Positions 1 to 5,387 of a stretch of DNA of 5,387 nucleotides are shown here, piece by piece. Position 1 is the stretch's first letter. Each line of letters opens with the position of its first letter. A program made the translations under genes and the position numbers. This DNA is from Calditrichota bacterium (GTDB lineage: Bacteria; Calditrichota; Calditrichia; Calditrichales; Calditrichaceae). Location of the stretch: contig JAJRSN010000499.1 of NCBI GenBank assembly GCA_024278715.1, positions 1-5,387 of the forward strand. The letters are read 5' to 3'. The notes under the pieces were generated by a model, which saw only the letters and a list, made by a program, of their open reading frames with translations, did not search any database and was not told where the DNA came from.

Positions 1-377
1 CCGGGCTGCTTTATGGGTATGCCTTTAAAGGAATGGTAAATTTCCAATGTGCTGTTAATTAAAATACCGATAGCCACAAAAAACAAAAAGATCGTAATAA
101 TAACCGAGGCAAGGGTTTCGATTTTGCCATGACCGTAATGATGAGTATCGTCAACGGGACGGTTCGATAAGCGTACACTGATCAACACCGCAATATCGCT
201 GCCAAAATCGGATACCGAGTGAAATCCGTCGGCGATAAGCGCGTTGCTGTGGGCAAAAATACCGGCGAGGAATTTTACAATAATTAAAAGAACGTTCCAC
301 AGAATTCCGAGCCAGGTAACCTTTTCCGCAATTTGCATTCTCTTGTTGAGAGAAAAAGCGTTCGTACTATTTTTCAT
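1..377 (-). CDS. Cation diffusion facilitator (CDF) family divalent metal transporter, N-terminal part (3' end beyond window)
   Basis: This is the start of a CDF-family metal/proton antiporter of the FieF/YiiP type, an inner-membrane protein exporting Zn(II), Fe(II) or similar cations. Reading from ATG at 377-375, 125 codons are open to the window edge, against roughly 300 residues for the family, so the C-terminal half is missing. Visible are TM1 (about residues 21-42), TM2 (46-70) and TM3 (88-110). TM2 carries ADGFHSVSD, whose H53 and D57 align with the transport-site D45/D49 of E. coli YiiP. The loop DDTHHYGHGK (D76, H79, H83) aligns with the second metal site (YiiP D68, H71, H75). The H-x3-D form is common in zinc-type CDFs, but exact metal specificity cannot be read from this fragment. 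The start overlaps the end of the AMMECR1 gene by 11 bases, with only a weak GTGAG as a ribosome site, which suggests translational coupling. Met14 is a possible alternative start. Family assignment is firm; substrate is inferred. Confidence 0.9.
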   Translation of the reverse strand, partial: MKNSTNAFSLNKRMQIAEKVTWLGILWNVLLIIVKFLAGIFAHSNALIADGFHSVSDFGSDIAVLISVRLSNRPVDDTHHYGHGKIETLASVIITIFLFFVAIGILINSTLEIYHSFKGIPIKQP

Positions 378-927
378 CGTTCTCACTAAAAATAAGCGCC
401 GAAAATTTAAAAATTTCCGTTTCGGGTTCCTTCCAGGCGTAAGGGTGCAATCCCGCCTTTAAACAGGTCTCATTCAAAAACGTCTCACGATCCCATCCGT
501 ATTCAGTGGCAACCTGCGGCAACAAAAGACCTTCGTAAAAGCCGTTTTTGATCATCAAACCGTCGCGTCCGACTTCTATTTCGGAAATGTCTTTTACCGG
601 AGTGAGAGGGGTGAGCACGGAAATTTCAATCTCAATTTGCGGAAACTCTTCGGAACTCAACGGCGGAAACCGCGGATCGTTAAAAGCGGCTGAAACGGCT
701 AAATCTTTGATCGCTTCGTAAAGAGGCTTAATCCCCACAACATAGCCGATACATCCGCGAAGTTGACGGTTTTTGCTTAGCGTAACAAAGGCGCCGGTCT
801 GAACTTTTAAAGTCTCGGAGATTGGCTCTGGATCGGGCAAAGGTCGATCTTCCAAACGAGCTTTTATGGTATCGCGGGCTAATTTCAGTAAAAAACGTTT
901 TTCTTCGCTGTTTAAAGTAAAGTCCAT
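367..927 (-). CDS. AMMECR1-domain protein (AmmeMemoRadiSam system protein A-like)
   Basis: This is a 186-residue soluble protein made almost entirely of one AMMECR1 domain, the usual length for bacterial and archaeal members. Family hallmarks are LRGCIG at residues 56-61 with the conserved C59, DPRFPPL at 84-90, the strand IEIEISVLTP at 98-107, GLLLPQVA at 133-140, and a C-terminal part with C155, KAGL (157-160) and W165. There is no signal peptide or membrane segment, so it should be cytoplasmic. The biochemical function of the family is not established. In many prokaryotes it co-occurs with a Memo-like protein and a radical SAM enzyme, but neither is in this window. The ATG at 927-925 is supported by AGGAG (complement of 933-937) at good spacing. 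It is the first gene of a minus-strand unit with the CDF transporter, whose start lies inside its last codons. Domain call is secure; role is unknown. Confidence 0.93.
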   Translation of the reverse strand: MDFTLNSEEKRFLLKLARDTIKARLEDRPLPDPEPISETLKVQTGAFVTLSKNRQLRGCIGYVVGIKPLYEAIKDLAVSAAFNDPRFPPLSSEEFPQIEIEISVLTPLTPVKDISEIEVGRDGLMIKNGFYEGLLLPQVATEYGWDRETFLNETCLKAGLHPYAWKEPETEIFKFSALIFSENDEK

Positions 928-932
928 AATAA

Positions 933-937
933 CTCCT
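933..937 (-). promoter_or_regulatory. Ribosome binding site for the AMMECR1 gene
   Basis: AGGAG on the minus strand lies seven bases upstream of the ATG at 927-925. It fixes this start and shows that the organism uses Shine-Dalgarno initiation. Confidence 0.8.
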
Positions 938-957
938 AATGAAAACTAATTTTAATA

Positions 958-984
958 AATATAAAAATTTTAGGATAATATCAA
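958..984 (-). promoter_or_regulatory. Candidate promoter for the AMMECR1-CDF unit
   Basis: On the minus strand, TTGATA (979-984) resembles a -35 box (5 of 6 to TTGACA) and TATATT (958-963) a -10 box (5 of 6 to TATAAT). They are separated by 15 bases, shorter than the usual 17. With a transcription start near 950 the leader would be about 20-25 bases and would include the AGGAG site. The stretch is very AT-rich, so chance matches are likely; the location is sensible but the exact boxes are uncertain. Confidence 0.3.
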
Positions 985-1023
985 AACCTCAATCAAGGAA
1001 TTTCGGATAATTTTGAATCCTTT

Positions 1024-1052
1024 TTGCCAAATTGATCGATAGTGTCTAAATT
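1024..1052 (+). promoter_or_regulatory. Candidate sigma-70-type promoter for the recQ-like gene
   Basis: TTGCCA (1024-1029, 5 of 6 to TTGACA) is followed after exactly 17 bases by TAAATT (1047-1052, 4 of 6 to TATAAT), about 30 bases upstream of the ATG at 1083. Spacing and position suit a housekeeping promoter with a leader of roughly 20-25 bases. A weak ribosome site, GAAGA (1074-1078), follows. No SOS-type operator (CTG-N10-CAG) is apparent in 928-1082, so there is no sequence sign of LexA control. Prediction by eye. Confidence 0.35.
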
Positions 1053-1082
1053 ACAGATTGTAAAACTTTCAAAGAAGATTTT

Positions 1083-2516
1083 ATGCAATTAAAAGAAGCG
1101 TTAAAACAATATTTCGGATTTGAGAATTTTCGCGACCGCCAGGAAGAAATTGTACGGCATATTCTGGAAGGGAACAATGCACTGGTGATTATGCCGACTG
1201 GTTCCGGAAAGTCCGTTCTCTATCAGTTGCCGGCTCTGTTGCTGCCCGATTTAACTTTGATCATCTCTCCGTTAATAGCATTGATGAAAGATCAGGTTGA
1301 CGGATTGACGAAAAAAGGGATTGACGCCGCTTTTATTAACGCTTCGCTGTCAAAAAGCGAACGGGAAAAACGTCAGGAGAGGCTAAAAAAGGGTAAGTAC
1401 AAACTGCTGTACGTGACGCCGGAACGTTTCAGAAAAGAAGAATTTTTAGAAGTTATCCGAACAAGGAAGATAAGTCTTTTCGCCGTGGATGAAGCGCACT
1501 GTATCAGCGAATGGGGGCATGATTTCCGCCCGGATTACACCCGCCTGGGAGAAATCAGGAAAGCGCTGGGAAATCCCACAACCATAGCCTTAACCGCAAC
1601 TGCAACGCCGCAGGTTCAAAAAGACATCCTTCGGCAATTACAATTGGAAGACGCAAAAATATTTCATGAAGGCATCGAACGTCCCAACTTATTCCTCGGC
1701 GTGCAAGAGGTTTGGGGAGAGGACGAAAAATTAGAAATTATTCTTGAATATATCCGCAATCTGGAGCGCGGTTCGGGAATCGTTTATTTTTCGCTCATTC
1801 AAGACCTGCTGAAAATGAGCGAAAGATTACGTAAAGAAAAAGTAGAACATCTTGTTTACCACGGGAAGCTGGATTCGATTCTCAGAAGAAAACTGCAGAA
1901 TCGTTTTATGAAAAATGACAGGCAGGTGGTTTTGGCGACCAATGCTTTTGGAATGGGCATAGATAAATACGATATTCGCTTTGTGCTGCACGCGCAAATT
2001 CCCGGTTCTCTGGAAGCCTATTATCAGGAAATCGGACGCGCCGGAAGAGACGGAAAACGCTCGGATTGCATTCTTCTTTATGACCAGCAAGACCTGAACA
2101 TTCAACTGGAATTCATTAAATGGAACAATCCTTCGCCGGACTTTTTTCATCGCGCCTACCAGATTCTTCATAACCATTTGATGGAAGTGAACGCAAACGG
2201 GCTTGAATATTTTAAAGAGCAGTTAACCTTCAAAAACAGACACGATTATCGGGCGGAAACCGTTCTTTCGTTGTTTGACCGGTGGGGCGTAACAACCGGC
2301 AGAATTGAAGACAAAAATTTACAGTTGATCGGCGATTTGCCGGATGAGTGGCTGGATTCGGAGTACATGGAAAAAAAATTGAAAACGGAACAACACCAAC
2401 TCTATCAGATGATGCGCTACGCCAAGTTGGAGACCTGTAGAAAGGCGTTTATTCACGAATATTTCGGAATCGAACATGCCGACAGATGCAATTCGTGCGA
2501 CAATTGTCTGGATTGA
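1083..2516 (+). CDS. RecQ-family ATP-dependent DNA helicase, short form (no winged-helix or HRDC domain)
   Basis: This is a 3'-5' superfamily 2 DNA helicase acting in recombination and repair. All RecQ motifs are present in 477 residues: motif 0 (FRDRQ, 16-20), Walker A (TGSGKS, 39-44), Ia (SPLIALMKDQV, 62-72), DEAH (136-139) with the RecQ-specific aromatic-rich loop CISEWGHDFRPDY (140-152), motif III (ALTATATP, 169-176), motif V (ATNAFGMGIDK, 285-295) and motif VI (QEIGRAGRDGK, 315-325). A zinc site follows: C452-x16-C469-x2-C472-x2-C475, the same spacing as C380/C397/C400/C403 of E. coli RecQ. The protein ends two residues later, so the winged-helix and HRDC domains are absent, as in RecS-type short helicases. 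About 79 more residues separate motif VI from the first zinc cysteine than in E. coli RecQ. The usual YHAGL reads YHGKL (259-263). Start is supported by GAAGA at 1074-1078. It is a single-gene unit, divergent from the AMMECR1 gene and convergent with nuoN. RecQ superfamily is certain; calling it recQ rather than a RecS-like paralogue is not justified from sequence alone. Confidence 0.95.
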   Translation: MQLKEALKQYFGFENFRDRQEEIVRHILEGNNALVIMPTGSGKSVLYQLPALLLPDLTLIISPLIALMKDQVDGLTKKGIDAAFINASLSKSEREKRQERLKKGKYKLLYVTPERFRKEEFLEVIRTRKISLFAVDEAHCISEWGHDFRPDYTRLGEIRKALGNPTTIALTATATPQVQKDILRQLQLEDAKIFHEGIERPNLFLGVQEVWGEDEKLEIILEYIRNLERGSGIVYFSLIQDLLKMSERLRKEKVEHLVYHGKLDSILRRKLQNRFMKNDRQVVLATNAFGMGIDKYDIRFVLHAQIPGSLEAYYQEIGRAGRDGKRSDCILLYDQQDLNIQLEFIKWNNPSPDFFHRAYQILHNHLMEVNANGLEYFKEQLTFKNRHDYRAETVLSLFDRWGVTTGRIEDKNLQLIGDLPDEWLDSEYMEKKLKTEQHQLYQMMRYAKLETCRKAFIHEYFGIEHADRCNSCDNCLD

Positions 2517-2599
2517 AACTTAGAAAGATTAAAGACAAAAACATTCAGGCGATAATCATCAGGATTGAAACGCAGCGTTAAAACCGTTTTCCGAATAAA

Positions 2600-2628
2600 A
2601 ACGCCGTTTGAAAAACTCAAACGGCGTT
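2600..2628. terminator. Bidirectional intrinsic terminator between the recQ-like gene and nuoN
   Basis: A perfect 12-bp inverted repeat (AACGCCGTTTGA at 2600-2611, TCAAACGGCGTT at 2617-2628) surrounds a 5-base loop. On the minus strand the stem ends in a run of five T followed by ATT (complement of 2594-2601), an excellent terminator 28 bases after the nuoN stop. On the plus strand it is followed by TTGTATTTTA, a weaker T-rich tail, 83 bases after the recQ stop. It should end both convergent transcripts and also marks nuoN as the last gene of its operon. Confidence 0.88.
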
Positions 2629-2655
2629 GTATTTTAAGAACATGTATGTTTTAAA

Positions 2656-4110
2656 TTACAAACCCATGACCGATATTTTAATCGCTCCGATAACTCCGGT
2701 AGGATAAACGCCAAGCCAGATCAGGGCGATTGTTAAGACGGCTAAAATCAATCCGGTCATTACTCCGACGCTCGGAGACGGATATTTTGCTTCGGCGGCT
2801 TCTTCGGACTGCGAAAACATTTCCACCACAATACGCAAGTAGTAGTAAACCCCGATGGCGCTGTTAACAATCAAAATAATAACCAGCGTCCAGAGTTTGG
2901 TGTCAATCCCTGAAGCCAGAACGTAATATTTACCGATAAATCCGGCGGTCAGCGGAATTCCGGCAAGCGAAAAAAGCATGGCGGAAAAAGCGACGGAAAG
3001 CCAGGGATGCCGCCAGTACAAACCGCGGTAGTCGCTCATGGACATAGCTTCGTGTTCGCGGGTGGAAAGAATGCCGACCACAATAAACGCTCCGATAATA
3101 GTGATAAAGTAGGAGACGATGTAAAAAGTAGCCGCTTCTATGCCTTTAAAATTTTGCGCGTTGTTCCCGGCGAGAAAAGCGACCAGAATGTAGCCGAAAT
3201 GAGCGATGGAAGAATACGCCAAAAGCCGTTTGACATTGGTTTGCAGTAAAGCCAAAAAGTTGCCGCCAAACATGGAAAAGACGGCGAGTAAGGCGAAGAT
3301 TAAAAACAGGGGTTTCGAATTCAGTACATCGTATTGGGAGAAAAAGCGAAACAATAACGCTAAAATACCGCCTTTGGAAACCGAGGCAATGAAAGCCGAC
3401 ACCGGAGCGGGCGCGCCTTCGTAAACATCCGGCGACCAGGTATGGAATGGAACGACAGCCAATTTAAATCCGAATCCCACAATCATTAAAACCAGTCCGA
3501 CAATTGAGATTAAATTTAGTTTGGAAGAATTCGAGAAGAATTGCATTAAAGCGCCGAACTCCATTTCACCAGTTTGCGAGTAAATCAAAGCCATTCCGAA
3601 AACCAGAAATGCGGAAGAAACGGCGGCTAAAATCAGGTATTTCAATCCCGCTTCAATACCTTCCTCGGTCTGCCGCAGATATGAGATAAGGGCGTAGAGC
3701 GAAACGCTTAAAATTTCGAGTCCCAGAAAAAAACTGACAAAATGCGTGCTTGCCGCAAGAACGGAGGAGCCTAACGTTGCGGTTAAAATAAGTAAATAGT
3801 ATTCTTCGCGGTTTCCTTTAAAGCGCATTTCCAGATATGGGTACGAAGGAATGATAATGGCAATGGTCGCCGTAAAAATCAACAGAAAATAAAACAGAGC
3901 GTAATTATCGATAATCAAAAGTTCGCCGATTTTCGTCAACTCAAGCGATTTGGAATAGGGGATCGCGATGATTGCCAGAACCAGCCCGATAACCGAGACA
4001 ATCATGGTTGTAAGATGATTTCGGCGAAGGGCGATAATCAGCATCGTTATCAGCGGAGTCGCCAGAACAATAATCAAAGGCATCATTTTTAAGATTTCGC
4101 TTGTGGTCAT
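2656..4110 (-). CDS. nuoN: NADH-quinone oxidoreductase (complex I) subunit N
   Basis: NuoN is one of the three antiporter-like (Mrp-type) subunits in the membrane arm of respiratory complex I; it couples quinone reduction to proton translocation. The 484 residues match the family length (E. coli about 485) and are hydrophobic throughout, consistent with about 14 membrane helices. Key charged residues are in place: E132 in LGLEILSVSLYAL, K157 in EAGLKYLIL, K216 and H223 in GFGFKLAVVPFHTWSPDVYEGAP-type sequence (212-234), K246 in ASVSKGG, and K394 in GFIGKYY. These correspond, shifted by one, to E. coli NuoN E133, K158, K217, H224, K247 and K395. VKRLLAYSSIAHFGY (293-307) is another family signature. 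The ATG at 4110-4108 overlaps the nuoM stop (ATGA) and has a strong GGAGGTG ribosome site inside nuoM. A terminator follows 28 bases after the stop, so this is the last gene of the nuo operon. No anomaly seen. Confidence 0.97.
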   Translation of the reverse strand: MTTSEILKMMPLIIVLATPLITMLIIALRRNHLTTMIVSVIGLVLAIIAIPYSKSLELTKIGELLIIDNYALFYFLLIFTATIAIIIPSYPYLEMRFKGNREEYYLLILTATLGSSVLAASTHFVSFFLGLEILSVSLYALISYLRQTEEGIEAGLKYLILAAVSSAFLVFGMALIYSQTGEMEFGALMQFFSNSSKLNLISIVGLVLMIVGFGFKLAVVPFHTWSPDVYEGAPAPVSAFIASVSKGGILALLFRFFSQYDVLNSKPLFLIFALLAVFSMFGGNFLALLQTNVKRLLAYSSIAHFGYILVAFLAGNNAQNFKGIEAATFYIVSYFITIIGAFIVVGILSTREHEAMSMSDYRGLYWRHPWLSVAFSAMLFSLAGIPLTAGFIGKYYVLASGIDTKLWTLVIILIVNSAIGVYYYLRIVVEMFSQSEEAAEAKYPSPSVGVMTGLILAVLTIALIWLGVYPTGVIGAIKISVMGL

Positions 4111-5387
4111 TCCGCACCTCCGTTATTCGAACGACTATCAATCGGTTTGTTGTCAAGAGGTGAAATCTGATCGGGAGCTTTAATCTGTTTTGCCTCGGGC
4201 ATGTAACGGGCGGTAATATTTTGTAAATTTCTGAAAGCCTGTTTGGAAGTATTCAGAACCGTGTTGGGGAAAAGACCCAGCCAGATCAGGGCAATTACCA
4301 GAGCGCCCATTATTGAGATTTCACGCGGCGAGGCATCGGGCATTTGCCATTTGTTCACATTCTTTCCGAAAAAGGTACGCTGAATCATCCACAAAGAATA
4401 GATGGTGGCTACAATGAATCCGAGCGTAGCCAGAATGGCAATGGGCACATTAACCTGAAAAACGCCCAGAAGCACTAAAAATTCGCCGACAAAATTAGCA
4501 AGTCCCGGCAATCCCAGAGAAGCCATAGCAAAGACCATCCCAAATCCGCCGAGGCGGGGAGCGACATTCCATAAGCCGCCGAGCTTATCCATGTCCCTGG
4601 TGTGAATTCGATCGTAAATATCGCCGACCATAATAAACAGCGCGCCGGTGCTTAATCCGTGCGAAAGGATGATCATCATGGCGCCTTGCAGCCCCAATGT
4701 ATTCCATGAGAAAACGCCGAGCAGAACAAAGCCCATGTGGCTTACGCTGGTGTAGGCGACAAGCCGCTTAAGATCGGTTTGCGCGAAGGCGACCACGGCT
4801 GCGTAGATAATTCCCACAATTCCCAAAATCATGGCAAAGGTGGCAAATTCCGCTCCGGCTTGCGGAAACAGGGGAATTAAAAAGCGAATAAAGCCGTAAG
4901 CTCCGGCTTTCAATACCAGCCCGGCTAAAACAACGCTGCCGGCGGTAGGAGCTTCGGTGTGGGCGTCGGGCAACCATGTGTGAAAGGGAACGATGGGTAA
5001 TTTAACGCCAAAGCCGAGGAAAAATCCTAGCATCAGCCAAAAAGCGACTTTGGGCGGAATTTCGGTTCCCAAAAGCTCAACGTAATTAAACGTGTAATTG
5101 CCGGTGGTATGACCGTGCACAAAATAAAGACCGAGAATCGAAATCAACATGAACAAACCGCTTGCCTGCGTGAAAATAAAGAATTTCAATGTGGCGTAAA
5201 CGCGGTTATCGTGTCCCCAGATACCGATGAGGAAGTAAAGCGGGATGAGCATGATTTCCCAGAAAAAATAGAAAAGGAAAAGATCAAGCGCCATAAAAAC
5301 GCCGGTAAGTCCCGCCAGAATCCACAATAAATTAAAGTGGAAAAAACCGATTCTTTTTTGGATTCCTTTCCATGAACAGGCAACGGC
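4107..5387 (-). CDS. nuoM: NADH-quinone oxidoreductase (complex I) subunit M, 5' end beyond window
   Basis: NuoM is the middle antiporter-like subunit of the complex I membrane arm, next to NuoN, and pumps protons. The frame stays open from the stop (4109-4107) to the window edge, giving 426 visible residues; by comparison with E. coli NuoM (509 residues) about 100 N-terminal residues are missing. The visible start (CSWKGIQKRIGFFHFNLLW) already aligns with the interior of E. coli NuoM, so the in-frame TTG at 5327-5325 is not the start. In visible-fragment numbering the key residues are E44 (FFWE), K129 and H136 (GFGVKLPIVPFHTWLPDAHTEAP-type, 125-147), K160 (LVLKAGAYG) and E302 (NFVGEF), matching E. 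coli E144, K234, H241, K265 and E407. LKRLVAYTSVSHMGF is a further signature. The last 30 or so residues are hydrophilic (from about MPEAKQ) and differ from the compact family end. nuoL would be expected just upstream. Overlaps nuoN by four bases. Confidence 0.97.
   Translation of the reverse strand, partial: AVACSWKGIQKRIGFFHFNLLWILAGLTGVFMALDLFLFYFFWEIMLIPLYFLIGIWGHDNRVYATLKFFIFTQASGLFMLISILGLYFVHGHTTGNYTFNYVELLGTEIPPKVAFWLMLGFFLGFGVKLPIVPFHTWLPDAHTEAPTAGSVVLAGLVLKAGAYGFIRFLIPLFPQAGAEFATFAMILGIVGIIYAAVVAFAQTDLKRLVAYTSVSHMGFVLLGVFSWNTLGLQGAMMIILSHGLSTGALFIMVGDIYDRIHTRDMDKLGGLWNVAPRLGGFGMVFAMASLGLPGLANFVGEFLVLLGVFQVNVPIAILATLGFIVATIYSLWMIQRTFFGKNVNKWQMPDASPREISIMGALVIALIWLGLFPNTVLNTSKQAFRNLQNITARYMPEAKQIKAPDQISPLDNKPIDSRSNNGGAE
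4115..4121 (-). promoter_or_regulatory. Strong ribosome binding site for nuoN inside the end of nuoM
   Basis: GGAGGTG (complement of 4115-4121) lies four bases upstream of the nuoN ATG and within the last codons of nuoM, encoding part of its terminal NNGGAE. It confirms the nuoN start and gives nuoN efficient initiation alongside ATGA coupling. Confidence 0.85.

Noticed and set aside
244..462. Plus-strand open frame of 72 codons
   Set aside because: It lies opposite the well-supported CDF and AMMECR1 genes, has no family resemblance and no good ribosome site; it is an antisense shadow.
973..1020. Repeated GGATAAT (973-979 and 1005-1011) and the GGAT...ATCC arms at 1005-1020 as a possible operator in the divergent intergenic region
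   Set aside because: The match is limited to 7 bases in very AT-rich DNA and the arms pair over only 4 bases; it fits no regulator site I can name.
2510..2571. Direct repeat GGATTGAAAC at 2510-2519 and 2562-2571, resembling the 3' end of many CRISPR repeats
   Set aside because: Only about 10-12 bases match, there are just two copies, and the first lies over the recQ stop codon. Real repeats are about 30 bases or more with several units, and no cas gene is present.
2639..2650. Small palindrome AACAT-GT-ATGTT just downstream of nuoN
   Set aside because: A 5-bp arm with a 2-base centre is too short to fold stably and is expected by chance; the hairpin at 2600-2628 explains termination.
5325..5327. 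TTG as the start codon of nuoM
   Set aside because: Upstream in-frame sequence to 5387 matches conserved NuoM interior sequence, so this codon encodes an internal leucine.

Overview
The window looks like an ordinary stretch of bacterial chromosome with moderate-to-low GC, mid-40s percent by eye. It holds five protein genes in three transcription units and no visible RNA gene, insertion sequence, CRISPR array or prophage trace. The taxonomic signal is weak. A proton-pumping type I NADH dehydrogenase (nuoM, nuoN) and a RecQ helicase point to a bacterium. Strong AGGAG/GGAGGTG ribosome binding sites argue against typical Bacteroidota, which rarely use them. A Calditrichota- or other FCB-like Gram-negative is a guess only.

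Layout: (1) Minus strand, 1-927: an AMMECR1-domain protein (367-927) is followed by a cation diffusion facilitator (CDF) metal transporter. The transporter starts inside the end of the first gene and runs off the left edge, so only its first 125 residues are visible. (2) 928-1082: a 155-base divergent intergenic region that must carry promoters in both directions; weak candidates are given. (3) Plus strand, 1083-2516: a compact 477-residue RecQ-family DNA helicase with all helicase motifs and a four-cysteine zinc site. It lacks the C-terminal winged-helix and HRDC domains of E. coli RecQ and carries an extra segment before the zinc site. (4) 2517-2655: a convergent intergenic region with a strong hairpin that reads as a terminator in both directions. 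(5) Minus strand, 2656-5387: nuoM, whose 5' end lies beyond the right edge, and then nuoN, overlapping by four bases (ATGA). These are two antiporter-like membrane subunits of respiratory complex I and form the 3' end of a nuo operon.

NuoM and NuoN work together as adjacent proton-translocating modules in the membrane arm of complex I, and all the key membrane-embedded charged residues are present. The AMMECR1/CDF pair is arranged for translational coupling, which hints at a link between the poorly understood AMMECR1 protein and divalent metals. That link is inference. The RecQ-like helicase is an independent DNA repair/recombination gene. I found no convincing undescribed system; the points worth a second look are the AMMECR1-CDF coupling and the architecture of the short RecQ.
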